A stretch of 64,000 nt of DNA, from contig NZ_AVCJ01000001.1 of NCBI RefSeq assembly GCF_000743535.1, positions 531,689 to 595,688 of the forward strand, in the 5' to 3' direction. The number at the start of each line of letters is the position of its first letter. Within the stretch, counting starts at the first letter, position 1. This document shows positions 30,932 to 39,800 of the stretch, piece after piece. This DNA comes from Arenimonas donghaensis DSM 18148 = HO3-R19 (GTDB taxonomy: Bacteria > Pseudomonadota > Gammaproteobacteria > Xanthomonadales > Xanthomonadaceae). The notes under the pieces were generated by a model that was given only the letters and a program-made list of their open reading frames with translations, had not been told where the DNA came from and ran no database searches. The position numbers and the translations under genes are program-made.

Positions 30932-31924
30932 ATGGGCGTGCCGGAAAAATTCCGCGCATTCCGCATCCATGGGGAAGGTGGCCACCGCGCCGGCATCGAA
31001 CAGGTCGGCATCGACGACCTGTCGCCCGGCGAGGTGGTGGTCCGCGCCGAATGGTCCAGCATCAACTACAAGGACGCGCTGGCGGGCACCGGCGAAGGCA
31101 AGATCCTGCGCAGGTTCCCGCTGGTCGGCGGCATCGACGTCGCCGGCCACGTGGTGGCCTCCACCGACCCGCGATTGCGCGAGGGCGACCCGGTGCTGTG
31201 CACGGGTTCGGGCCTGTCCGAAACCCGCGACGGTGGCTATTCCGAATACGTGCGGCTGCCGGCGGAGTGGACGATCCCGCTGCCGGCGGGCCTGGGCCTG
31301 CGCGAGGCCATGGTGCTGGGCACCGCCGGTTTCACCGCCGGCCTGTCGCTGCTGCGCATGGAGGCCAACGGCCAGACCCCGGCGATGGGGCCGGTCGTGG
31401 TCACCGGCGCCACCGGCGGCGTCAGCATGCTGGCGATCGACATCCTCACCCGCGCCGGCTACGAGGCGCACGCGATCACCGGCAAGTTCGACCAGCTCGA
31501 CTTCCTCACCCGGCTGGGCGCGAAGCAGGTGCTCGACCGCAGGGACATGCACTGGGGCCAGCGGCCGCTGGAAACCGCCCTCTGGGCAGGCGCCATCGAC
31601 AGCGTCGGCGGCGACACCCTGGCCGGCCTGAGCCGCGCCATCCAGCCCTACGGCAATATCGCCGCCTGCGGCCTGGCGGGCGGCCACGTACTCAACACCA
31701 CGGTGATGCCGTTCATCATCCGGGGCGTCTCGATCCTGGGAATCGCCTCGGCAGGCACGCCGCGACCGCAGCGCGAGCAGGTCTGGGAACGCCTGGCCGG
31801 ACCCTGGAAACCCGCCCACCTGGATGCCATCTGCACCCGGGAAGCCACGCTGGACGCGCTTGGCGAGGTTTTCCCGACCATGCTGGCCGGCGACTCCTTC
31901 GGACGAACGGTCGTCCGCATCTGA
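30932..31924 (+). CDS. YhdH/AcuI-type quinone oxidoreductase (acryloyl-CoA reductase family)
   Basis: 330 residues, medium-chain dehydrogenase fold without zinc. Characteristic YhdH/AcuI segments are EVVVRAEWSSINYKDALAGT, FPLVGGIDVAGHVVASTDPR, GDPVLCTGSGLSETRDGGYS, the NADPH-binding VVVTGATGGVSMLAIDIL, and AAIDSVGG-like AIDSVGGDTLAGL. Characterised relatives reduce acryloyl-CoA to propionyl-CoA with NADPH. It begins three bases after lpd with no visible terminator, so it looks like the fourth gene of the sucAB-lpd operon, which is not its usual place. The physiological substrate is unproven here. Confidence 0.9.
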   Translation: MGVPEKFRAFRIHGEGGHRAGIEQVGIDDLSPGEVVVRAEWSSINYKDALAGTGEGKILRRFPLVGGIDVAGHVVASTDPRLREGDPVLCTGSGLSETRDGGYSEYVRLPAEWTIPLPAGLGLREAMVLGTAGFTAGLSLLRMEANGQTPAMGPVVVTGATGGVSMLAIDILTRAGYEAHAITGKFDQLDFLTRLGAKQVLDRRDMHWGQRPLETALWAGAIDSVGGDTLAGLSRAIQPYGNIAACGLAGGHVLNTTVMPFIIRGVSILGIASAGTPRPQREQVWERLAGPWKPAHLDAICTREATLDALGEVFPTMLAGDSFGRTVVRI

Positions 31925-31986
31925 CCCGGGTTGCACCCTGACCGCCCCCCCGGCATACAATCCCCATACCTGTTGGAGGCCCATTC

Positions 31987-32355
31987 ATGGCACGCATCCT
32001 GATCGTCGATGATTCCCCGTCCCAGCTGATGGGCATGAAACGCATTGTTGAAAAGCTGGGCCACGAAGCCCTGACCGCCGAAGACGGCGCCGCCGGCGTC
32101 GAAGCCGCCAAGGCCAATGTCCCGGACCTGATCCTGATGGACGTGGTGATGCCCAACCTCAATGGGTTCCAGGCCACCCGCGCCATTTCCAAGGAATCGA
32201 CCACGGCGCACATCCCGATCGTGCTCGTGACCACCAAGGACCAGGAGACCGACAAGGTCTGGGGCATGCGCCAGGGCGCCAAGGCCTACATCACCAAGCC
32301 GTTCAACGAGAACCAGCTGATCGAGGTCATCAACGGCCTGCTCACCGGCGGCTGA
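31987..32355 (+). CDS. Single-domain response regulator, PilH-like
   Basis: 122 residues, a receiver domain only. It has the acidic pair Asp8-Asp9 (ILIVDDSPSQ), the phosphorylation site Asp52 (DLILMDVVMPNLNG), Thr82/83 (VTTKDQ) and Lys104 (YITKPFNE). The DSPSQLMGMKRIVEKLGHEA start and ETDKVWGMRQGAKAYI stretch are typical of PilH, the regulator that works with the Chp chemosensory system of twitching motility. No histidine kinase, pilG or other pil gene is nearby, so it is either an orphan copy or separated from its partners. It has a good Shine-Dalgarno (GGAGG), a TACAAT box at 31956-31961, and its own terminator, so it is transcribed alone. Confidence 0.88.
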   Translation: MARILIVDDSPSQLMGMKRIVEKLGHEALTAEDGAAGVEAAKANVPDLILMDVVMPNLNGFQATRAISKESTTAHIPIVLVTTKDQETDKVWGMRQGAKAYITKPFNENQLIEVINGLLTGG

Positions 32356-32374
32356 TCCGGCACGACACGTTTGC

Positions 32375-32400
32375 AAAGGGCCCTTCGGGGCCCTTTTTTT
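32375..32400 (+). terminator. Intrinsic terminator of the response-regulator gene
   Basis: A stem AAAGGGCCC (32375-32383) / GGGCCCTTT (32388-32396) closes a TTCG tetraloop and runs into a seven-T tract (32394-32400). It begins 20 bases after the stop. The opposing cbpA gene ends two bases beyond; on that strand the T-run is too short to be convincing. Confidence 0.93.
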
Positions 32401-32401
32401 C

Positions 32402-33274
32402 TCAGGCCCGCCGCGGGTCGAAGTCGAAGGCCTCGGCCATCTGCTGGTATAGCGCCTTCTGTGCGTCGGTCGACGCCTTGGGCGCGCGGACCTCGAGCTC
32501 GACGATCTGGTCGCCGGCCGCGGGCTTGCCCGGCAGGCCGCGGCCGCGCAGGCGCAGCTTGCGCCCGGTGTCGGAATCGGCCGGCACCCGCAGTTCGACC
32601 GTACCGCCCAGGGTCGGCACGCTCACCGTGGTGCCCAGCGCCGCCTGCCAGGGCGCCAGCGGCAGGGTGTAGAGCACGTTGCGGCCATCGACCTCGAACT
32701 CGGCGTGCGGGCGGTAGTCCACTTCCAGCTTCAGGTCGGCGCCACGACGCCCCTGCCCCGCCAGGCGGATCACCTGGCCCGGCTGGATGCCGGCCGGAAT
32801 CCCGACGTCGAGCTTGCGGCCATCCACCTCGATGCGCTGCTTGCCGCCGGTGAAAGCCAGTTCCAGCGGGATCGCCAGCTTGGCCCGGGTATCGCCGGGC
32901 GGCTCCGGCCGGCCGCGCGGACGGCCGCCGCCGAACAGGGATTCGAAGAAGTCGCTGAAACCACCGCCGCCGAAGTCCTGTTCGAAGCGGAAGCCCTGGC
33001 CGCCGAAGCCACCGGCGCCGAAGTCCGGCGGCGGGCGAAACTCCTCGCCCGGGCGGTAACCCTGCGACTTGAGCTGGTCGTAGGCGGCGCGTTTTTCCTT
33101 GTCGCGCAGGACCTCATAGGCCTCGTTGATGGCCTTGAAGCGATCTTCGGCGCCCGCCTCCTTGCTGACGTCCGGGTGGTATTTGCGCGCCAGCCGCCGG
33201 TAGGCGGTCTTGATTTCCGCCTCGCCGGCCGTCGGCTCGACGCCGAGGGTTTCGTAATAATCCTTGAACTGCAT
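32402..33274 (-). CDS. cbpA: Curved-DNA-binding protein/DnaJ-like co-chaperone CbpA
   Basis: 290 residues. The J-domain at 1-70 has the HPD tripeptide at residues 33-35 (RLARKYHPDVSKEAG). A Gly/Phe-rich linker (~80-125) follows, then the two beta-barrel C-terminal substrate domains (LAIPLELAFTGGKQRIEVDG, RKLDVGIPAGIQPGQVIRLA, LRGRGLPGKPAAGDQIVELE). The cysteine-rich zinc domain of DnaJ is missing, which defines class II (CbpA). It stimulates DnaK and, in E. coli, binds curved DNA. It lies downstream of hsp20 in the same direction, with a hairpin/terminator between them, so it may be only partly co-expressed in heat shock. Confidence 0.93.
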   Translation of the reverse strand: MQFKDYYETLGVEPTAGEAEIKTAYRRLARKYHPDVSKEAGAEDRFKAINEAYEVLRDKEKRAAYDQLKSQGYRPGEEFRPPPDFGAGGFGGQGFRFEQDFGGGGFSDFFESLFGGGRPRGRPEPPGDTRAKLAIPLELAFTGGKQRIEVDGRKLDVGIPAGIQPGQVIRLAGQGRRGADLKLEVDYRPHAEFEVDGRNVLYTLPLAPWQAALGTTVSVPTLGGTVELRVPADSDTGRKLRLRGRGLPGKPAAGDQIVELEVRAPKASTDAQKALYQQMAEAFDFDPRRA

Positions 33275-33285
33275 CGTCTGGCCTT

Positions 33286-33322
33286 GGGAAAGAAAGGACC
33301 CGCGGGTGTCGGCCGCGGGTCC
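33286..33322 (-). terminator. Terminator or attenuator between hsp20 and cbpA
   Basis: On the minus strand a 9-bp stem (arms 33314-33322 and 33296-33304, nine-base loop) is followed by TTTCTTTCCC (33295 to 33286). The T-run is interrupted, so termination may be partial and leave some read-through from the heat-shock promoter into cbpA. Confidence 0.65.
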
Positions 33323-33362
33323 AGTTTACGCGGGTGCCGTCCCGGGGCCGGGGCCGCCGGGA

Positions 33363-33803
33363 TCAGGACACCTGGATGCGGCGGGGCGTGGTCTCCGGGC
33401 GCTTGGGAATGGCGATCTCCAGCACGCCATGCTTGCCGGTGGCGGTGACGCCATCCGGGTCGGCGCTGTCGGGCAGCGCGAAGCGCCGGTAGAACACGCC
33501 GTGTGCGCGCTCGACCCGGGAGTAGCGGGCCGACTCGGCCACGGCTTCGGTCTTGCGCTCGCCCTTGATCGAGAGGATGCCCTTGTCCATCTGCACCTCG
33601 ATCTGGTCCGGGTCCACGCCCGGCAGGTCGGCGAGGATCAGGAACCGTGCTGCTTCCTCCTTGATGTCCACCCGCGGCATCCATTGGCTGGTCACCACGC
33701 TGGAGGCATCGTCGGAATCGCCGTTGAAGAACTTGTCGAACACCTGCTTGATCTCGTCCTGCAGGGCGGCAGGATGGTTGGCTGAATAGCGGGTCAGGCT
33801 CAT
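33363..33803 (-). CDS. Hsp20/alpha-crystallin small heat-shock protein
   Basis: 146 residues from the ATG at 33803, which has GGAG upstream; an in-frame ATG at 33839 lies at the predicted transcription start and is not credible. The N-terminal region (MSLTRYSANHPAALQDEIKQ, VFDKFFNG) leads to the alpha-crystallin domain (WMPRVDIKEEAARFLILADL, PGVDPDQIEVQMDKGILSIK, GVFYRRFALPDSADPDGVTA, GVLEIAIPKRP). The C-terminal RRIQVS carries the IxV-like anchor for oligomerisation. It acts as an ATP-independent holdase for unfolding proteins in the cytoplasm. A near-perfect sigma-32 promoter lies 44 bases upstream. Confidence 0.95.
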   Translation of the reverse strand: MSLTRYSANHPAALQDEIKQVFDKFFNGDSDDASSVVTSQWMPRVDIKEEAARFLILADLPGVDPDQIEVQMDKGILSIKGERKTEAVAESARYSRVERAHGVFYRRFALPDSADPDGVTATGKHGVLEIAIPKRPETTPRRIQVS

Positions 33804-33846
33804 GTCGGATCTCCGTGGTTGCGGCGGCCGGGCCGCCATACCCGCT

Positions 33847-33874
33847 AGATAGGGACGGTCTTCACGGCTTCAAG
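33847..33874 (-). promoter_or_regulatory. Sigma-32 (RpoH) heat-shock promoter of hsp20
   Basis: Reading the minus strand, CTTGAA (33874-33869), a 14-base spacer and CCCTATCT (33854-33847) differ from the E. coli RpoH consensus CTTGAA/CCCCATNT at one position only. The start would be near 33840, giving a leader of about 37 bases that opens with a GGCGGC-rich hairpin (33823-33837) and ends with the GGAG Shine-Dalgarno. Confidence 0.88.
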
Positions 33875-33971
33875 ACCCCTGACCCGGCAGCATCACCCAT
33901 GGGGATAATCCCTTATTTCGTTTCCGCCGCCCTTCCGATATAACCGTTGTAATCACCCCCCGGAGCCACCC

Positions 33972-34457
33972 ATGACCATCGCGGTCGGAGACAAGATTCC
34001 CAAGGCCACGCTCAACGTCCTTCGTGACGGCGTCCAGGCCGTGGACACGCAGGAACTGTTCGGCGGCAAGAAAGTCGTGCTTTTCGCCGTCCCGGGCGCG
34101 TTCACGCCCACCTGCTCGGCCAAGCACATGCCCGGGTACGTGGAGAAGATGGACGCCTTCCGCGAGCGCGGCGTCGAAGTCGCCTGCCTGTCGGTCAATG
34201 ACGCCTTCGTCATGGGCGCCTGGGCCAAGGACCAGGACGTGCCGCCGGACCTGACCATGCTCGCCGACGGCAATGGTGCTTTTACCCAGGCCCTGGGCCT
34301 GGAGCTCGACGCCACCGCCTTCGGCATGGGCCTGCGCGCGAAACGCTTCGCCCTCTACGCCGACGACGGCGTCGTGCGGCAGCTGCACGTGGAGGCACCG
34401 GGCGAGTTCAAGGTCTCGGCGGCCGATTACGTGTTGGCCAACTTGCCCGGCGACTAA
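33972..34457 (+). CDS. Peroxiredoxin, Prx5 type
   Basis: 161 residues. The peroxidatic Cys48 lies in VPGAFTPTCSAKHMPGYVEK, the diagnostic PGAFTPxCS motif of the Prx5/AhpE-like hybrid group. A second cysteine, Cys72 in VEVACLSVNDAFV, is the usual non-resolving one. The remaining motifs, FVMGAWAKDQ and DGNGAFTQALGLELD, are family-typical. It reduces hydroperoxides using glutathione or glutaredoxin in the cytoplasm; no fused glutaredoxin domain is present here. It is divergent from hsp20 with a 168-base gap containing TATAAC (33939-33944) as a possible -10, so oxidative and heat stress genes are back to back. Its stop overlaps the pbpC stop by four bases on the opposite strand. Confidence 0.93.
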   Translation: MTIAVGDKIPKATLNVLRDGVQAVDTQELFGGKKVVLFAVPGAFTPTCSAKHMPGYVEKMDAFRERGVEVACLSVNDAFVMGAWAKDQDVPPDLTMLADGNGAFTQALGLELDATAFGMGLRAKRFALYADDGVVRQLHVEAPGEFKVSAADYVLANLPGD

Positions 34458-36826
34458 TCGAGTACGCGCAGCCGCAGCTCGGCCCAGGCGCCGGATTCGG
34501 CCAGGGCGGTGACATGCTGCGGACCCGGCTGGTCGAATCGAACCGTCCAGGTCGACTGGCCCCGGGTCTGCCCGGCCAGGCGACCGTTGACCAGCCACTG
34601 AACCCGGGCGTCGGTACCGAGCGCGCGCAGCCGCAGCGTCGGCGGCTTGCTGCTGCCGGGCGGTGAGGCCAGCAGGCTGCCGTTGGCCGGGCCGTCGATG
34701 CGCAGGTTCTCGAAGGCGGCCAGGGCATCGGGCGGGCAGTCGGGGGACAGCGGCGGAATGGCCGAAGCCTGCCGTTCGGCCGCCGGCAACCAGGGCGTGG
34801 CCAGGCTGGGCCAGCGGGCGATTTGCACGCGTTTGACCGGGGCCTCGCGCCGGCAGCCCGCCGACAGCCGCCGGCCACTGCGCGCATCCAGGTCCAGCAC
34901 CAGCCGACCCGCGCCCCAGGTTCGGGCATCACGCTCGGGCAAGGTCGGTGGCAGTTGTCCGGCCAGGGTCCAGGCCTCCCGGCGACGATGGCAAAGCGCG
35001 GGTGCCGCCGGATCCGGCGCCACCCCCAGCGGCCAGCAGATGTCGCGCTTTTCCACGGACGCCGGCATCGGCGGGCGTTGGCCGCCGCCGGGATCGCGCG
35101 GCAGGCCGTCGATGACCTCGAACAACAGGGGCAGCGCGGTGATGGCGCCGTACTGGCCCGGCAGCGGGGTCCCGTCCGGTCGCCCCACCCACACGCCGAC
35201 GGTGTAACGACGCGTGCTGCCGATCGCCCAGGCGTCGCGGAAGCCGTAGCTGGTGCCGGTCTTCCAGGCCACGCGCTGGCGACCGGAGGCGTCCACGACA
35301 CCCTCGCGCAGCCCCGGCCGCCCGTGCTGCTCGAGGATTTCGCGCACGATCCACGCCGAGCCTTCCGACAGCAGCCGGCGCTCCTGCAGCGGCGCATCCG
35401 GGGTGTACCGCACCGTGCCGGCCAGGCCGGCACGGTTGAAGGCGGCGTACGCACCGACGAGCTCCTCGAGCCGGGTGCCGGTGCCGCCCAGGATGATCGA
35501 CAGGTTCGGCCGGGCACCGCGCGGCAGGCGCAACCCGACCCCGCCGTGCGCCATGCGCGCGGCGAACCGTTCCGGTCCGACCCGGTCGAGCAGGTCAACC
35601 GCCGGCACGTTCAAGGAAAGCCGCAGCGCCTCGGCCACCGACACCGGGCCATTGAAGGTGGGGTCGAAGTTGGCGGGCCGGTAGTCCCCGAACGACTGCG
35701 GCGCGTCCAGCAGCAGGCTTTCCGAATGCACCAGGCCATCGTCCATGGCCAGTCCGTAAAGGAAGGGCTTGAGCGTCGAACCCGGGGACCGCACGGCGCG
35801 CACCATGTCCACGTGGCCCAGGCGCCGGGCATCGCCGAAGTCCAGCGAGCCGACGTAGGCGCGGGCCTCGAGGGTGGCGTTCTCCACCACCAGCAGCGCG
35901 GCCGAACTGCGCTCGGGAAGCGGGGAAAAGTAGGCGGCGAGCCGCGCTTCCAGGCTTCGCTGCATGTCGGCGTCGAGCGTGCTGCGGATGCGCCCCTGGC
36001 CCGGCCGGGCGGCGTGCAGGCGTCGTGCCAGCAGCGCAGCGTGCATCGGCGGTCGCAGCCGGCGCGAGACCACCGGCTCGATGCGCGCGGCCTCGACCTC
36101 GGCGGGCGTCCAGTCGCCCTGCGTCGCCAACCGGTCGAGCACCTTGTCGCGCGCGACCCGCGCCGCTTCCGGATGCCGGTCCGGACGCAGCCGGCTGGGC
36201 GCTTGCGGCAGCACCGCGAGCAAGGCGGCCTCGGCGCGCGAGAGCTCGCGCGAGGACTTGCCCAGGTAAGCCCAACTCGCCGCCTCGACGCCTTCGACGG
36301 TGCCGCCGAAGGGGGCGTGGTTGAGGTAGAGCGCCAGGATCTGGTCCTTGTCCAGGTGCCACTCAAGCTGCAGCGCGCGCAGCGACTGCCGCAGCTTGCC
36401 GCCCAGGCTGCGCGGCTGGGGTTCGAGGATGCGTGCCACCTGCATGCTCAGGGTCGAACCACCCGACACCACCCGCCCGTGCCGGGCGCGCTGCCAGGCG
36501 GCGCGCCCCATCGCCAGCGGATTCACGCCCGGATGCCGGTGGAACCAGCGATCTTCGTAGCCCAGGAGCGCCTGCAGGTAGAACGGCGACACCTCGTCGG
36601 GTGTCACCGGGTATCGCCAGCTGCCCTCGCGGTCGGGGAAGGCACGCAGTGGCGATCCGTCGGCCGCCAGCACGACGCTGGCGCCCCCCGGCGCCGGCAG
36701 CGGCGGCGGGAACAGGCGGTCGACCAGCCACCAGGTGCCCAGCCAGGCGACCAGGACCAGCAGCAGCCCGCGACCCGGCCCGCGGACCCCGTCAGGGCGG
36801 CCAGCCTGGCGGCGCGGACCGCCCAT
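34454..36826 (-). CDS. pbpC: Penicillin-binding protein 1C
   Basis: 790 residues, E. coli PBP1C-like (770). A membrane anchor (LLLVLVAWLGTWWLVDRLF) precedes the GT51 glycosyltransferase domain (residues ~55-235; LLGYEDRWFHRHPGVNPLAM, VVSGGSTLSMQVARI, LNHAPFGGTVEGVEAAS). The transpeptidase domain follows, with SPGSTLKPFLYG (active Ser near 348), SLN (SLNVPAVDLL) and KTGTSYG near 523. A C-terminal BiPBP_C domain (~690-790) completes it. All catalytic motifs are intact. It synthesises or repairs peptidoglycan at the inner membrane. The start lies one base after the alpha-2-macroglobulin gene, the classic yfhM-pbpC pairing. Confidence 0.95.
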   Translation of the reverse strand: MGGPRRQAGRPDGVRGPGRGLLLVLVAWLGTWWLVDRLFPPPLPAPGGASVVLAADGSPLRAFPDREGSWRYPVTPDEVSPFYLQALLGYEDRWFHRHPGVNPLAMGRAAWQRARHGRVVSGGSTLSMQVARILEPQPRSLGGKLRQSLRALQLEWHLDKDQILALYLNHAPFGGTVEGVEAASWAYLGKSSRELSRAEAALLAVLPQAPSRLRPDRHPEAARVARDKVLDRLATQGDWTPAEVEAARIEPVVSRRLRPPMHAALLARRLHAARPGQGRIRSTLDADMQRSLEARLAAYFSPLPERSSAALLVVENATLEARAYVGSLDFGDARRLGHVDMVRAVRSPGSTLKPFLYGLAMDDGLVHSESLLLDAPQSFGDYRPANFDPTFNGPVSVAEALRLSLNVPAVDLLDRVGPERFAARMAHGGVGLRLPRGARPNLSIILGGTGTRLEELVGAYAAFNRAGLAGTVRYTPDAPLQERRLLSEGSAWIVREILEQHGRPGLREGVVDASGRQRVAWKTGTSYGFRDAWAIGSTRRYTVGVWVGRPDGTPLPGQYGAITALPLLFEVIDGLPRDPGGGQRPPMPASVEKRDICWPLGVAPDPAAPALCHRRREAWTLAGQLPPTLPERDARTWGAGRLVLDLDARSGRRLSAGCRREAPVKRVQIARWPSLATPWLPAAERQASAIPPLSPDCPPDALAAFENLRIDGPANGSLLASPPGSSKPPTLRLRALGTDARVQWLVNGRLAGQTRGQSTWTVRFDQPGPQHVTALAESGAWAELRLRVLD

Positions 36827-36827
36827 T

Positions 36828-39800
36828 TCAGGGCGAACCGACGGTCACCGTCGCGGGACTGGCACGGCCGGTACCACGCAGCTGCGGCCGGTACATGTCC
36901 TCGGCCTGGGGCGGCGGCACGGCATAGGTTCCCGGGGTCACCGCACGGACCAGGTAGAACAGGTGCGCGGGCTGGCCCGGATAGAGCCTCAGTGCCGCCA
37001 CGTAGCGGTCGTCCCGGTATTCCTCGTGCGCCAGGTCCGACGCGAAGCCCCGGTCCGACAGCGCCACGCCGTCGATGCTCACCCCGTTCCACTGGTCCGG
37101 ATCGCTCAGGTTGAGGTTCTCGATCTCCAGGCCGGCGGCCAGGCGGTCGACGACCAGGGCGTCGGGCATGGCCTCGCGCGCCTCGATGCGCAGCGCCGCC
37201 ACCAGCACCTGGCCCTCGCGCAGCGGCCCGGGTTTCCAGGGGCTGCCGTCCGGGTTGTGCCAGCTGCGCACGATGCTGATCTGGCTGTCGTCGAACTCGG
37301 GCGCGCGGCGCGGGATGCCGGTGACGTCCAGGAAGCCGAAGACCGGCGCATCCGCACGCGCCGTGAAGCGCAAGCCCGCCGCCAGTCCGGCGTGGCCCAG
37401 CTCGCGCACGTGGATGCGGTCGGGCGTGAGTTCGACGCTTTCGCCGCCGGCGACCAGCACGCCCGCGAAGGTGCGTTCGCCGTCCAGGGCCAGCTGCCTT
37501 CCCAGGCGCGCCAGCGCGATTTGTTCGCGCGTGCTGTACCAGGCCGGGCTGCCGCTGCCGCGGGCCTGCAGGTCGCGCGACAGCGCCAGCAGCCGCTCGT
37601 CCAGGCCCGGTGCCTGGCGGCCATGTTCGCGCAGCAAGGCCAGCACCAGGGCCTGGTCGCTGAGCACGCTGCCGTAATCACCCAACCAGCGCGGCCGGCG
37701 CGAGGCCTTGGCCAGGCCCTCGGCAATCGCGGCGTCGCCGCGGGCCGTGTCTCCCTGCAGCGACAGCGCCAGGCCCAGCTGCACCAGGGGCAGCCCGGCG
37801 AGCGCGTTCCCGCGCTGGTTGTCGTGCAGCGCACGCAGGGTACCCAGCGGCGCCCGGTTGAGCGTGGCCAGCACCAGACCGGCCTGCGCCTGGTAGGCGA
37901 AACGAAGATGTTCGGACTGGTCGTAGGCGTAGAACGGCAGGCCACCCGAGAGCAGGTCCTCGTTGAGGCGCTCAAGCGTCTTCTGCAGCATCGCCTCCGG
38001 CACTGCGAAACCAGCGTCGCGCGCGGCCAGCAGGAACTCGGCGATCGCCGGCGTCAGGATCGGCGAGGTATCGCTGCCTCCCCACATCGAGAAATGACCG
38101 CTGTCGGCCTGCAGCGCCGCCAGGCGGCTGATGCTGGCTTCCAGGCGGCGACGGCGTTCGTCCTGGCCCAGGCCGGCCAGGCCCATGCCCTTGGCGGTCT
38201 CCTGGTCGAGCAGCAAGGCCGCGTGACCGCGGCTCAGGGTTTGTTCGGCGCAGCCATAGGGATAGGCGAGCAATTCGCGCAGCGCCTGGGCAAAGGGCAC
38301 CGGCGGCTGCGCGCTCAGGGTCAGTCGTGCCGACACGGTGGCCGGCATCAGGCCCTCGGCCAGGCTGGCGTCGAAGGCCAGGGTGCCGCCGGGTGCCACC
38401 GACTGCGCCCGCGAACGCGCGACGCTGCCCCAGGCCGGTCGGACCGGCAGGTCGAACTCGCGATTGACCACGTGGCCGCCGCCTTCGACCCGCAGCTTGA
38501 GCAAGCCCGTGCCGACGCCTTCGGTCGCCGTCAGCGGGAAGCTGAGCGTTTGCCGCGCTTCGGGTTGCAGCGAGACCCGGCGCTGGCCACCGCCGACCGC
38601 CAGCGGCCCCTCGGTGTCCAGTCGCAGGGTGAAGTCACCGGCCTTGCCGGTGAAGTTCTGCAGGTCGATGGTGACCGTGCTGCGGTCGCCCGGGGCGAGT
38701 ACGCGCGGCGCGCTTAGTTCGGCCAGCACCGGCGCACGCAGCACGCTTTCGGCGCTGGCCTGGCCATAACGTTCGTCGCTGAACACCACGGCTGAAACCC
38801 GCAGCGTGCCGTTGAAGTCCGGCACCGGCAGCGCGACGGTGGCACGACCACCGGCATCGAGCCGCACCGGACCGGCGAACAGGTCCACGGTCTTGACCCG
38901 CGCCGTCGGTCGCCGCGCCTGCGGCAGCGCCGCCAGCGCCATGTCACCGCCAAAGCGCAGGCGGGCATCCTCGCCTTCGAAGCTCTCGATGACCCGGCCA
39001 TACAGGTCGTAGGCATCCACGCCCAGGCGCCGTTGCGCGAAGAAATGCGCGGCGGCATCGGGAACCGGGAACCGCGTGATGTTGATGATGCCCAGGTCGA
39101 CGGCTGAAATCGTCGCCCAGGCGTTCTGCCCGGCCAGCGCCGGCGCCGTGACCGTGACCGGCAGGTCGCCTTCGGGCTCGGCCATCGCCGGCACCTCCAG
39201 GCTGGCCTCGACGCGTCGTTCGGCGCGGTCCATCGGCACGTGCACGACGCCGACGGCGCGCGCAGGCGTCACCTTCTCGAGCGCCGACCCTCCCCGCAGC
39301 ACCAGCGCGGTGATGTACACGTCGTGGCGCTCCCAGTCCTCGGTGACCTCGAGCTCGTAGCTGGCCCCGGGCTTGGCGAGCAGCGGCTGCACGTGCAGCA
39401 GCCGGTCGGTTTCGACCAGCAGCAGGCCCTGCCCCGGCTGCGGCGGCGTCACGGTCACCGTGAGCTTGTCGCCGGCACGGTAGTGCGTCTTGTCCAGGGC
39501 CAGCTTCACCTTGTCGGGGCGGGCGTCCAGGCCGCGGTTCTGGTTGTCCCAGCTCCAGCCGGCGACGAAGGGCAGTCGCGTCACCAGGCCGGTGGCCGGA
39601 TCGCGAACCTCCAGCCGGTACTCGCCCCACTGCACCGGGAAATCAATGCGGGTGCCACCCTCCCGGCGCGCGACCAGCTCGCGGGTTTCCACCGTTTCGT
39701 AGCGGGCGGTGAAGTCGAATGCCCAGCCGCCGTCGTCGCGGCGCCAGTGGTAGTCACGATGCTCGCGCACCAGGCTCACCTGCAACGCGCCTTCCGAGAG

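Noticed and set aside
33902..33912. Short palindrome GGGATAATCCC before the peroxiredoxin gene
   Set aside because: Eleven bases are expected by chance in this much sequence and it does not match a known oxidative-stress operator that I can name.
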